Shown here: positions 23,289-35,640 of the stretch, piece after piece
How positions within the stretch are numbered: position 1 is the stretch's first letter
How the letters are laid out: each line of letters opens with the position of its first letter
Origin: Rusavskia elegans
Lineage: Eukaryota > Ascomycota > Lecanoromycetes > Teloschistales > Teloschistaceae
NCBI GenBank assembly: GCA_011316305.1
Contig: SAUG01000148.1
Coordinates: forward strand, 58,673-122,672
Length of the DNA stretch: 64,000 nucleotides
Direction: 5' to 3'
Notes under the pieces: generated by a model
Told to the model about the DNA's origin: nothing
Database searches by the model: none
The model's input: only the letters and a program-made list of their open reading frames with translations
Program-made: the position numbers and the translations under genes

Positions 23289-26045
23289 GATATTATACAT
23301 TATATAGGACTTTAATGAAAAATATCCGAATATTATATATATAGAGTTTAAATAGATTAATAAAATAAATATAGAGGGAAATATCTGCCCCGGGTTATTT
23401 TATTTTAAGAGTATTCTTATATCTATATAATCTATTACCTTTAATAAAGTAATATATAAATAACTATAGCTAAAAGCTTCTTTCTATAGATCTAGATGAA
23501 CTATATTAAATATCTAGCTCTATAATTTATTAATTATTATAGCGAAGCTAAGCTATAGCGGGAACTATTTTTATAAAATAGTTATACCGGGTAGCTTTCT
23601 ATTAGATATAGTAAAAATAATCCGGTTTAGTATTTATTTTTAACTATTAAATTTATTTCTAATGATTCTGGCTTTATATATAATAATTAACCGGGTACTA
23701 TTTACTATACCTTTTTACGTGTTCGTATTCCGTATTAAGATAATAGGATAACCGATTCGGAAATCTAGATATAAAGATAGAAGGCTTCGAAATATAATAC
23801 TAGCGAGGTATTTAGACGTATATATTTTAATTCTAGATCGTTCTATAGTCGTTTAATAGATATTAACAGCGTAATATATATACGAATCGGTTATTGTTTT
23901 TTAAAATAACTTAGAATTAATTTATTAATAACTTTATTATAAAGAGCTAGTATATTCCGTCTATAGTAAAACGACGGATCCTATTTAGGCCTAGCTAGAA
24001 TATCGAGAAAGTAGATACTATCCCGATATATCTTTTTATTTCAAAACTATAGAATAAATTTAAGGAATTAGAAATTACTATATATAGCTAGATTATATAA
24101 TATTCGACTAAACTAGTAACCGAATTCCAGGTTATTTAGACTATTATAGATATATATTTTCTAAGTTAGATATAGTATTTTAAAATACGGCTGAAAATAG
24201 TATTATTAGAGGTTCGCCTTAATAGTACCGGTCTATCATCGATCTTAAATAATAAGCAGAATCTATATAAAGTTAAGATACTATCTAGAATTATCAAAAA
24301 TCCCGGAATATTTAATCTATAGTTACAAAATAGTATTTATATTATATCGAAATCTAATTCTAGATAATTTTTATCGTTTTCTAAATTAATTAGCCTAGAA
24401 TTATATTATTCGAAATCGGATACGCTGTATCTTCTAGAATATTAAATAGAATTTTAAATCGAAAATATAATATTTATCTACTAGGAAGAAGGAATACTAT
24501 AATACTCGAAAAAGTTATATAGATAATAATTTCTCTATATACCCGGAAGTAGTAGTAAAGATATTTATATAGAAACATCATTCTAGTACTGGCTAGGCTA
24601 TATAGAAAGAAAAATTACTTTTCGGTCCTATTACTATCTATATTTTTTAAAATAATATATGTAAAAGCCGCGCGTTAATCTTTATTTAAAAAATTAATAT
24701 TCTCTTCTAGTATCTACGCCTATATAACCGGATCATAATATGATTTAGATATAATTAGCCGATATTCTTACTTTTAATCCTAGATATATATATATTTCGG
24801 CAGGTTATAATCTTATAATTTATATCCTATATTATCTAGTTCATTTTTAACTAAATATCGGCTATAGTTATATTCCGGGTATTCTATATCTAGCGGATAA
24901 ATTAAATTATTTCTTTGGAATTAATATATAAAATTACTATAGATATTTTTTTAAAACTTTTCTTAAAGTATTTTAGGTCGAACTAGAAAATTATAGGTAT
25001 AGGTAGTAACTAGTAGATTCCGAAGCTAAAACCTGGTAGAAAATACTATAGCCTTTTCGAAATAAAGATACTATTTTTTATTGAATGATTTTATATATCT
25101 AGTTTCAATACGTCTATAGATTCTCGAAACTTGTTATTCAGATAGTATCCGTAAAAAATAGTATTTATCTATAAAAGGATTATAATATAATATTCGGCTA
25201 ATTTAAAAAAAATCGCTTTAGTCTACCTTTAAATCGAATATATACTTTTATAGAAAGTTTTTATATAAAATAAATCGGCTATTTATATTAGTTATATTAT
25301 ATTCGAACTATACTAACAGAGTTAATTTACTTATAGTAGTAGTATTCTATAACTCCGTTTTGTTAATACTTTTCTAAAAGCTAACTAAATATATATTAGA
25401 TAGATAAAGATATAGATGTTATATAGGCGGCTATTTCCGGAACTTTAATAGTTTATAAATTACTATAGATAGGCCGATAATATAACAATTAATATAGTAT
25501 ATAATTTTATTATTTTCTATTTTAGTTCCAAACTAAATTATACTAAAATTATAACCTTTATAGATATTTTTATAGATATACTAAACCGCTTTAATACTAG
25601 TATATTACTCGATATTAATATAAAAGTCGTATTTCGTAGATAGATATAGGTTATATAATACTATCTATCGATTATCGAATTAGAAATCGGTTAAATTTTA
25701 GCTATTATAGATCTAAATATATCTATTATTAGATTTTTAGTAAATTGGATATCTATTCGAGCTAATAGTAGTATAAGACTAGAACTATTTCGAGAATCCT
25801 TTACTATATCAGGTAGGTCAAAGACTATATAATATATCAATTTCTTTTAATCGGCTAGATAGATCGAAACCGGGAAAAAGTAATACCGCTATAATAATAT
25901 TATCGATATTATTAAAATTACGGAAGCCGCTATTATTTTTTAAAAATAAAAAAAGATTTATATATAAAAGGCACTATTTTTAATATTTAAATATTTAAAC
26001 CGAATCTTTATATTTTCCGAATAAATTCTTTTTATATTCCTTTAA
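23289..26045 (-). other. Core between modules B2 and A2, unassigned
   Basis: RIP-degraded, 2.76 kb, with no visible similarity to the B1-A1 core. On the minus strand around 25,080-24,700 a frame with TAG/TAA stops reads as protein (F-R-K-G-Y-S-I-F-Y-Q, A-E-I-Y-I-Y-L-G-L-K-V). I recognise no transposase signature. If B2-core-A2 is one element, its core gene should lie here. Confidence 0.3.
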
Positions 26046-26982
26046 TTTAGTTATTTGTTTTGGTTTTAATACCCGGTAAACCAGTGGTTCGGTAAGTAAA
26101 TCAAGCGTTAGTATACCAGTATTAAATATATAGTAGCAGAACTTATACCCTAGTTTAGTTAACGTAAATAACGGTTCTTTCTATAAATTTTAATATAAAT
26201 TTACTTAGTAATAAAACGTATCCTTCTACCGATAACTTGATATAGAGATTTTTATAGATAAATATACCTCGCAGTTATCGTTTCTTTTTTATTTACTAGT
26301 AATATAAGTCTAAAAGCCCTTACGTACGTATATATTCCCGTAACAGCTATAGCTGTAAGCTAAACTAGACGGTAGTATCTATATCCGTAATAACTATATC
26401 TACCCGCGCGGTTATCGACTACCTCGTTATAACTAGAATAACCTATTTCGACTTTAATCTAGATCTCTTCCTTACTACCTTTAAAACGCGCTATCTAACC
26501 TTCCTACCTTCCTTTAGCTTAATCGACCGGGTAAAGCTTCTAGCTGTAGTAGCTAGCGTACTACCTAGATATCCTTTAAAAGCTAGATAGGTTAAAGAGT
26601 ATTTTAATAGCTTAGCAGAATATTTAGGTACAGGTTATATAATAAGTATAGCCGATACGATAAGTATATATAATTACTTCGCAGTATAGTAGATAGATAT
26701 AGCGGAAATATTAGATACTCCTAACTATTTGTAACGTCGAGGAAGAAATATATAGTATTTAAATATAGTAGAGGATTTATAATCGAATAAAGAAGGAAAT
26801 AGTTAATACAATTAACTACGCTATAAATTTTACCTAATAAACTATATACCTTTAGCTGTAAAATTCTTTTATACGTAAAATTTAACAATCGTTACCGTAT
26901 ATAACGTTGATAAAACATATATATATATATATATATATATATGAAAACTCAATATAATCCCAGACAGGAGCCCTTCAGGGGG
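26046..26982 (+). mobile_element. Module A2: gene-bearing repeat unit with RIP-disrupted frame
   Basis: About 0.94 kb, starting TTTAGTTATTTGTTTTGG and then ACCCGGTAAACCAGTGG, and ending CAGACAGGAGCCCTTCAGG. The plus-strand frame from about 26,370 to 26,735 is collinear with A1 (L-I-D-R-V-K-L-L-A-V-V-A-S-V-L-P, K-E-Y-F-N-S-L-A-E, G-T-G-Y-I-I-S-I-A) and keeps more ancestral codons than A1. Stops are TAG only. A long (AT)n run lies at about 26,911-26,942, just inside the outer end, and is present in shorter form in other copies. Partner of B2 in inverted orientation. Confidence 0.65.
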
Positions 26983-27446
26983 AATACTCCTTTAATAACG
27001 ACTACTACCGTAAATAATAAGCCTATATTATTAAATTAATCCGATTCTAGGCCTTATATTTTACCTAGCTATTTTATAGTAAAGGTCTCGGGATATTTTA
27101 GATTCGCTATTATAGTTAAAAATAGCGATAGCTTACTATAATATTTAACTAATACTATCGAATCTATTATACGTTTATATATAAAACGGTTACATTTTAT
27201 ATATAATAAAAGTAATATAATCCGAAAGCCGATATTTAATAGATTAATATTATTCTAAATTAAAGTATCTTTAATACTCTAATATAGATCTATTCGAACT
27301 ATTTTCTAATTCTATTACTACTAATTAAGTTCCGTCTAATTATATACCGTAAAAATATCGACTATAATTTACTAAAAGGGACGCCCGCTATAATAAAACG
27401 TATTAAATTCCGTATCCTTTATATAAAGCTAATATAAATAGAAATC
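26983..27446. other. AT-rich RIP-degraded spacer
   Basis: About 460 bases between module A2 and the Copia LTR at 27,447. RIP-type composition. It does not match the Copia leader or gag of the other copies. No feature supported. Confidence 0.5.
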
Positions 27447-27622
27447 TGTTGAAAACATATATGTGGAATATCAAGCTTAATTTACTAAGGTGGGCTTTCG
27501 CCTGAACTAAGTATATAAAAAGGAGGTAGCAGGGCTTTAGCGTCTTGATCTACTAGATCTAATCGGTACTAGCGCCCTTAGCGCCTTAGTATAACTATTA
27601 TATATAATACGTACTTCTAATA
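27447..27622 (-). repeat. Ty1/Copia LTR (L1), 176 bp, moderately RIPed
   Basis: Homologous to the LTRs at 43,477, 45,947 and 62,559. On the minus strand it begins TATTAGAAGTACG (ancestrally TGTTGGAAGTACG) and ends TTTTCAACA, so it keeps the TG...CA LTR ends apart from RIP. Shared inner blocks are GGCGAAAGCC, CTACCTCCTTTTTATA and AAGCTTGATATTCC. In position it could be the 3' LTR of Copia copy 2, whose pol ends near 39,227, if the intervening 11.6 kb is a nested insertion; it could equally be a solo LTR. No matching 5 bp duplications were found. Confidence 0.75.
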
Positions 27623-30149
27623 CTTCTATACGAACAATATACTATATACGTACTAAAAGTAAAAAATAAATAGACTCGCTATATACTCGCTAATAAACCT
27701 ATAGGAAAAAGAGTTTATATATAATAAAGGCGAGGTAGATAAAGTTTAAAAAGCTCCTATAGCAGATATATATATATAAATTATAAAAATCGAAATCTAG
27801 ATAAAAGAAATTAGAGTTCCTATAGCTTCTATAGTAAATACCCTGAATTTTCTATAGTAATAGTATATTTAATAGAGTATTGGTATAGGTACTAGTTTAT
27901 AATATAGATTTATTTAAAATATTTAAAACAGATATTACCTACTTTAGGGTCTGTTATAGACGTTATTACAGTATATTAATATTATACGACAGGCTATAAC
28001 CTTATATGGATATTTAATATAATATAATAAATTACTCGATATACCTATACTATAGTCTTTATATAGAACGAAATATATATAGTAGATTAAGTAATATTTT
28101 TTAAAGATATCAATTTCTATATACCCTAAAATTAAATTCGGATATATTCTAATATAGTATCTTTTTTAAATATTAGTCTAATATTATATAATATAATTTC
28201 TATTTTATATTTATAAACTGTAGTAAATTACTTAGGAATTTACTACTAATATATCTTTTTAAACTATTTTATAATAAATTTAAGTTAGTAGATTAAGCCG
28301 TATATATCTTATATTATATATTAAATTAGGCTAACTATCGAGTACCCGTAAAAACTTTTTTTCTTATATAGTTAATAAGATATTCCTTTATAGCTCTATA
28401 TTGAAATAATATTCGCGTAAAGTTCTATATTAAAACTAATAATAAAAATGAGCTCCTATTAATATATATAAGGTACGTCGCTAGATATATTCTCTATTAT
28501 ATTAGCGGTAGGTAAACTATTATATATTATAATCCTGCCGAGCTTTTAAAAAACTATTTAGTCTAGAGAGTTACTTAATTAAAATATAAAGATACCGCTT
28601 CTACTCTAGTATTTATATTTAGATATAAGCTATTAAGGTTATATTAGTAGTAAGAAAGAAAGAACTCTATAGGTAACTTTTTATATTTATCTATCTATTT
28701 ATATCTAATTCTGTACTAAACCCTTTATAATTCTATAGTATTATATCCCGCGGTATCTATAGACTTCCTATAAAAACTCTATATCTAGTAGTCCTAATAT
28801 TTATCTATATTATAATAATTAGTATTAGTATCCGGAATAGTTAGTAAAATATTACTTACCTATATTTACCTATATACTATCTATATATATCTATCTATAT
28901 AATATCTATATAATATCTTTCGAAGCTTATAGAGATAAAGGCCTATAATAAAGTTAAGATATTGATATAATAGACCTTAACTATTTATATCGCTATATAT
29001 TAGCAGCTATTAATAGTAAAAAAAGATAGGAAGGAGCGATATACTAGGAAAGAGAGGAATAAAGGAAGTATTAAAGGCGAAAGAATATCTATTTATTTAA
29101 GTATTATATATAAAGTCGTTTATAAATTTATTTATAAAGTTACTATACTATACCTAGTATAATATATATTATAGGATACTATAGCCCCCTTTTATAATTT
29201 TTAGAGGTCGACGGCTGGATATTATTAATAATAGAAGTATTCGGTAAGCGTTTTTATATATACGGAATTTTAGACTCGCTAGCTATATAAAGGAAAGGCT
29301 ATATATAATTATTAGATTTTTATTTTATAGCCCCTATAGAGTTTTAAATCTATTACTATAACTTAATATCGATATATAAGCCGTTAGTTATAATATAGTA
29401 GATATACTCGACGCTAGTAGAAAAAGCTATAGAAAAAAAAGTATAAAAAGCCTATAATAGATAGAAATAATAGAGGGCTATAATAAGAAGATCGGATTAG
29501 AAGTAATATAAATAATATAATAGTAGGTCGGATTAAGTAATATTTAAGGTTTTATAGATTTTATAGGTATTTCTATAGTATTAGTAAAGCTATCGATAGA
29601 TTATATAAAATTCGTAGGGTAAAAAAAACTTACTACCGTAGGTCCTAGAAGCGTATATTATTATTATAGGATTTAGTCGTTTTCGATACTACTTTTATTA
29701 GGCTCCTATATAGGATATAATATAGCTAGTAGCTAATATTAGTAATCGTTAGTTAATACTTTTTAAGATTTAACGCTTCGATACCTTCTAACTAACGCGC
29801 TCTAATACTACCTAAAACGCTAATAAATATACTTAATATCTATTATATTCTATAATATTACTACGTAAAAAAAGTGTAAAAAAAAAGAATCGTATAGGAG
29901 AGGTAACTATCTAGTATTTTACTACTTCTACCCGACTCGACTAATACGCCCTGAATAAACCTAATATATTTAAATACGTACTTAATATCTAATATAATCT
30001 ATAGAGCTATACGGAATAGAATGTAAAGGGTTTAGAATCGAGTAATAAGTTAAGTAATAAACGAGTAATAAAATAGAGGGTATAAATTAAGAATTTAAAG
30101 TACTAAATATATATAAATATAGATAGTAAAATAGGAGGCGTAGAATATA
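27623..30149. other. RIP-degraded tract downstream of the Plavaka-like gene, unassigned
   Basis: AT-rich RIP-type sequence. A minus-strand reading may continue the gene above 30,150 for some distance, but the protein signal fades and I cannot place an end. No LTR, terminal repeat or other motif recognised. Confidence 0.4.
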
Positions 30150-33100
30150 GTATAGAGGGTATAAAAAGCTAGTAAACGAGGGTTTAGATCTAATATATAC
30201 TAATATTAGTAGTATACTATAATTAATCGAAAAGGAAAAATTATATTTTTACTAGATCGCTTCTTAATCTATAGCTCGGGATAGTACTTATTTACTTTTC
30301 TAAGTAGTATAAGGAATATACTAGATCGATCTCCTAGCGAATTTAGCGTTATAAAGAGAGTAGTAATAATAATATCTATATTCGTTCTATTAGACAGACT
30401 TATAACTAGTAGTTCTAATAGGTATCGGATAGATATATTTTAATATTATAGCTTAAAAAGATATAGTAAATAGGATTTACCGATATAAAGTAGATAGAAT
30501 AAAGTAAGTAGATAATCTATAGATAGTAGGTACTAAAAAAGAGTAGAATAAAGTAGAAGAAAATATATATAAAAGGAGCGATTACTAAAAAGTTAATAAT
30601 ATCTTTTCGCCCCTAGTACTCTTCCTTCTAAATATATAAGGTAGATTCTCTAAGAAATTATATATTTAGTTAGATAATTACCTAAATATAGTATAGAGTT
30701 ATATTAATTATAGATAAAAGAGACTTAGATATCTACCCCCTATTATTAATAATCCTAGATATATTACTATAGCCCTTCTAAACTATATAAACTAGATATT
30801 ATAATCGTAATAAAAAAATAACTCGCTACTAATATCGAAGGAAAGAGAAGTACTATTAGGCTTAGTCTTTTCCCGTACTCTAACTATATAATTCTTTTAA
30901 GCCCCGATATCTAGTAGTCCTATAATTATTATCGTCCGTAATTATTTCTTATATAGGATTTTAAGTACTATATTTTCTTCTTTGATAGTATTAAATAGAG
31001 CTACTTTTACGAAGAGTATCTTCCGAGCTATAATAAACTTATATAAAAAGATCCCTTTAATTTTTCCTAGCTATTTACCCCGAAGCGAAATAAAATCTCT
31101 AGTTTTAAAAATAATACGATATTTAGAGTCCCTATTTATATTATTAGTCGAAGTTTTTTTCTAAAATATTCCGAATACGATAACGAAGGTAGAAATAGAA
31201 AGAATAAAGGAGGGCAGTAATATTAATAGACGGGAAAATATTAAGAACTTATAGGTTAGTAAAAGATAATTTACTATACTACTAAATATAAGCTCTAAAT
31301 AGTATAATATTAGCTTTATAATAGTCCTAGGCGTATATATTACGAAGCTATAAAAAGAACTCCTTATTATTTATAAAAGGCGCAGATTAGGTTAGCTACC
31401 TAAAATACTATTTAATATAGTTAGGTCGGATATAAATAATTACGATAGAATAGATATATTCTAGATCTTCGACTATTATAATCTTAGCTTCGTCCGATTC
31501 GGGTATAATAGAGTTTTCTAATAGATATTCGGATTATTCTAATTATAGTAGTAAAATACTAAATAAAGATAGATATCGTTAATAAATTAATTTTATATAG
31601 GCGGATAATATAGGTTCTGTCTCTATATATAAACCAGCGAGAAGAAATCGGAGGTATTACTAGAAGTTCTTTTTTATTAAAAAAGTTTTAATAACCTTAT
31701 ATTTATTAGTCTTTAGGATAGCAAGCTTATATCCTCTTTACTAATTAGCTATAAGAGGATAGGATTTTTAGATAGAGATTTACCTATATTTATCCTTCCT
31801 AGTAAAAGTTATATAATTATTAAAGGTTATATACTCTTTAGTAATATTCTGATAATAAAGAGTAATATAGATATTAGGCCGCGCTATTATATTACGATAT
31901 ATATAGGCTTTCTTAGTACTATCGGTATCTATTATAAAAGTTTTAGTAAGCTGGTTAAAATAGATAAGATTTTATAGAAGCTGATTACCTTAATTACTAT
32001 CCGTATCGATAATAGCCGATAGTTTATTATCGAAATTATAGGAGTCCTAGTAGGAAGGAATAGCTAGGGTAGTAGGATATTAGGATATAGAACTTTTATA
32101 GCCGTAATAGAATACTAGGATAGCTATAAAAGATACGTATTTATAGAATCTTTAAAATACTTTATGGTTCTATTTTAGGAACTAGTCGACTTAGGTTCGA
32201 ACTTCGGCCGATATCGTAAGTAATAATATAATAGTATTACTTTTCGTAATATTAGTATAATACTAGGTAATATAATCGACTATATTAAAACCGAGCCGGT
32301 AAGTAATTATAGCTTTAATAGCGTTATAGTATATAGGCTGGATATATTCGGGTTTTAGCTAAATCCTTAAAAATATTAGAAGAATAATTAAAAATCTAGT
32401 ATTTTCTTATATTTAGAAACTTTAGAAGTAATATATAGGACTTTATAGTTTAGCCTAGCTTAGTAGGAACGGGAAGGCTATACGAATTAGTATAAGAAAA
32501 AAAATAAGATAGAGATATTACTTTAAAACTCTATATAAAAGGTAATCTAAGCTCTAGAAATTAGAATAGTATTAAATAAAATATATTAAGATTATTTAGT
32601 AATACCTATATATTCGGAATAGGTAGTATCTATAGATCTCGAGCGAACTAAATCGAGTAAAGGCGTAATATTAACTAGGGGCGTTAGCTCTAGTCTTATA
32701 TCTAGGTAGAAAGTATATTAATATATTATTTAAAGTCTTAATTAGAATATTAGATCTATATTTACGTACTAAGTCTAATAAAATAAGTATTCGCCTTGCT
32801 CTAACTAGTCTATATAATTTTATTACCCTTTTTTTACTTATATCGCAGCCGGTAATAAAGTCTTATATTAACCTAAATATTAAATAGAAGGTTAGCTCGT
32901 TAGTTACTTATAATAATATATTTACTATATCTATAAATAGCTTTAAGACCTAGCAGGCCTTTATTAGTTGCTTATTAGGGTATATCTATAGTAAAGGCTA
33001 TTATATAGACGCAGACCCTGGTTTCCTCGCCGTTAATAGTTATTAGGAAACCTTAATTAAATATAGAAAGACCTGACTATAAGCTTTAAATAATATTAGG

Positions 33101-34900
33101 GAAACTAGCGCTATAGGGGCCGAGTATTAGAAGGAAAATATTAGCCCGTTTTTTCCTTTCTCGCTAATTAAGACGGTAGAAGCTAAAAGTATCGATAAAA
33201 ACTAATAGCAGAACCAATAAAGTCTTTTCTTTTATATATATAAAAAGGTACTCCCTACCGTAATATACTAATTCTAGCTTTCTATAAGATAGTAGCGATA
33301 GTTATAGGGGGCTGAATATTCTTATTAATACTATATTACGGACTAGAAATTTTAATTTATATTTAATTAACTAAAAACTAGAGCCAGGGCCCTTATACCG
33401 ATAATCGAAGATAATATCTATATATCGCTTAATAATATAAGCTTTAGAAACGATATAGAACTGGTTATCTACTAAGTAGAGCTTTTTTAGAGTATTTTAG
33501 AGATAGACCGGCTGTTTCTTTATTTCTAATTTAAATAGAGAATATAGATATAGCTTCTAAATATATAGCGATATATCTCCTTATACTAATAATATAAAGT
33601 CCTTTCTAATAGCGTATATTTATCCTATATAATTCTAAAGACCTTACTAATAATTATAATCTATATCGATATATTTTAAGCTAATAACGTCCGATAGGAA
33701 GATTAAAAAGCTATCTGGATACCTAGTAAATTACCCGGAATATAAAAGAATTAAAATAGTCTATATATTAGAGTAATATAACTTTTTAGGTTAGTTAATA
33801 AAATAAGCTATACTAATATATATTTAGGATCGAAAGTAAAAAAAAGAGATAATAATACGAAATAGTTTAATCGGATCGAAAAAAAAAATAGAACCTATAG
33901 GTATCGGAAAAATATTCTAATTATAAGATAATTAGGTTCTCTTAGTAGCGTTTATAGTAGGTAATTTCTATACTTTAAAACTAATCTTTCGCCGTCGTAA
34001 TAGGATAAGGGGTAGCTACTATCGGATATAATTTTTAAGTATTATAATAGATTTCGGGAAGGATTATAATAGTTCTATACTATTACCGAAAAGACTAAAA
34101 ACTTCTATAAAGCTTTAATATTAATAGCGCGTAATACTAGTTACTTTATACTATATTCTAAAGGCTATAGTAAAAGGTAATAAAGGCTATTTTAATTATT
34201 TATATTTGATAGGTTTAGAGTCGTTAGGGATTATAGTCGTACTACTATATTATATAGGCGGGGGTATTCTAGGGGATATCTTAGTTCTATACCCGGTTAT
34301 AATATCTTTATCCTTATTATTATTATCGGAAAATTCGGTTTATAGTAGAGGCTTATTATCTTCTATAGGGGTAAGAATATTTTCTTTATTATTTTTAAGA
34401 AGATCGGGGAAGCCTAAGATATTATTATTTTAGCCGGTATAAATATAGTTAAGTACCGGTATTAGTAGATTATTATTAGAAGTATTTTAAATAGTATATA
34501 GCAGATCGTTAGATATAGATATCGCTATACTTTTTCTAGTTTTAGTAATATTATTAAAAAGCTATATAGATCTATACTAGACTATTAATATAAGCTCGGT
34601 ATCGTATTACTACTTATTATCTAATAATAGCCTAGTAAGGAATTAATACTATAGTAAAGGTATATATTAAACCTAGGATAGCTGCTAGCTATAGAGGCGT
34701 AACTTCTTACTTATAGATTAGGTTCGATTCTATAATTACGACGCTAAGCTAGTTATTTAACTATATTCTTTCTAGGTATATTCTAGTACGATAGTACCGA
34801 TATTTTAAGGTATTAGATAGCTAAGCGAAGGCTGCTAGAGAAAATACTAAAACGAGATAGGAAGCCGGAAATTAATTAGAAAGTAATATTAATAGCTCGG
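30150..34900 (-). pseudogene. Plavaka-like DNA-transposon transposase, RIP-disrupted
   Basis: Transposase-type gene of the fungal Plavaka group (KDZ superfamily), cut-and-paste DNA transposons. One minus-strand frame can be read from about 34,900 to 30,150 (about 1,580 codons) with TAA/TAG but no clear frameshift. From memory of the family, the N-terminal segment with F-F-F-D-P-I-K-L-F-R, Y-F-I-N-Q-P-K-K-L-Y and F-T-R-Y-P-D (about 33,850-33,690) matches the conserved block F-Y-D-P-x-x-L-F, A-H-F-V-D-x-P-x-E-L-Y-H and F-x-x-Y-P-x-G-x-P. Further conserved pieces are Y-L-V-D-N-Q-F-Y-I-V, Y-K-G-P-G-S-S-F-Q-L-I-K, L-V-F-I-D-T-F-S-F-Y-R, R-A-N-I-F-L-L-I-L-G-P and F-T-I-D-I-P-Q-Q (about 33,490-32,980). 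Many Cys, His and Met codons appear as Tyr or Ile through RIP. No start codon or terminal repeats fixed. Longer than usual, so the C-terminal third may include another product. Confidence 0.7.
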
Positions 34901-35640
34901 GGATAGTCTAAAAGAGTTTATATAATAATAGGTATCTTTAGGCTATAATTCTAGGTTAGTAAGGTTATAGATAATCGGTATAGGAAAAGTAATATTAAAG
35001 CTAAAGGAATCGAAATAAAAGGTAATAAATAAGGCGTTAAAAAGGCCTTTAAAACCCCCTAACGTACGTATATAAATATAATAAATATATAAAAATAACT
35101 AAGCCCTATAATATAGAGGGGACTTAGAGTAAATAATTTATATACTATTTAGATATTAATAGACCGCCTAATAGATATCCTTTTTACGCCTATATTTATA
35201 TCCTCGATATCTAACTACGATACCGCCTGTAAGAACTTTAAGCGATAGAAATAGTACTTTTTATCGAATAGAAAATATAGTATATTACGAGGGAGAGCTA
35301 TAGTAAGGTATCGGAACCTATATAAGAAAGTTAGCGGTCGGCCTAGGAAGAGGTATATAGGAATCTATTAATTTCGATATTAATAACCTAAATCGCCTAG
35401 ACTCGCCCTAAAAGACCTATATACGTATTTAGCGTCTATCTAAATCTATAGTATATAACAGATATAATTAAAATAAGGTAGTTATAGATATTCTAAAATA
35501 TAAGGTTAAAAATAAAATATATTAGAAATAATCTAAGATATAATATAAATAGTATAGATATATTAAAATTATAGGGTTAGTATTTAATATAAAGCTATTA
35601 AGTCCCCTACTTTTACTAACTATCTCTTTTTTCTATACCC
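34901..35640. other. Region between divergent transposon reading frames
   Basis: RIP-degraded. It lies upstream of the minus-strand Plavaka-like gene and upstream of the plus-strand frames that begin near 35,700, so a divergent promoter region would be expected here if both belong to one element. No TATA or operator motif can be trusted at this AT content. Confidence 0.4.

Noticed and set aside
23289..26045. Intact host gene between modules
   Set aside because: CpA/TpG depletion and frequent TAA/TAG are the same as in the flanking repeats, and no frame is open; no host gene is supported.
26911..26942. (AT)n run as a possible centromeric or origin sequence
   Set aside because: The run is a part of the module's outer end present in shorter form in the other copies, so it is a microsatellite within the repeat.
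29880..29960. Possible CRISPR or phage-type feature in short repeats
   Set aside because: No regularly spaced direct repeats with unique spacers exist; the sequence is eukaryotic transposon debris.
30982..31164. Stop-free plus-strand ORF of 60 codons
   Set aside because: It lies antisense within the long minus-strand Plavaka-like frame and has no start context or conservation.
34206..34433. Stop-free plus-strand ORF of 75 codons, hydrophobic
   Set aside because: It looks like a membrane protein, but the opposite strand encodes the Asn/Pro-rich N-terminal part of the Plavaka-like gene; hydrophobicity is an antisense effect.
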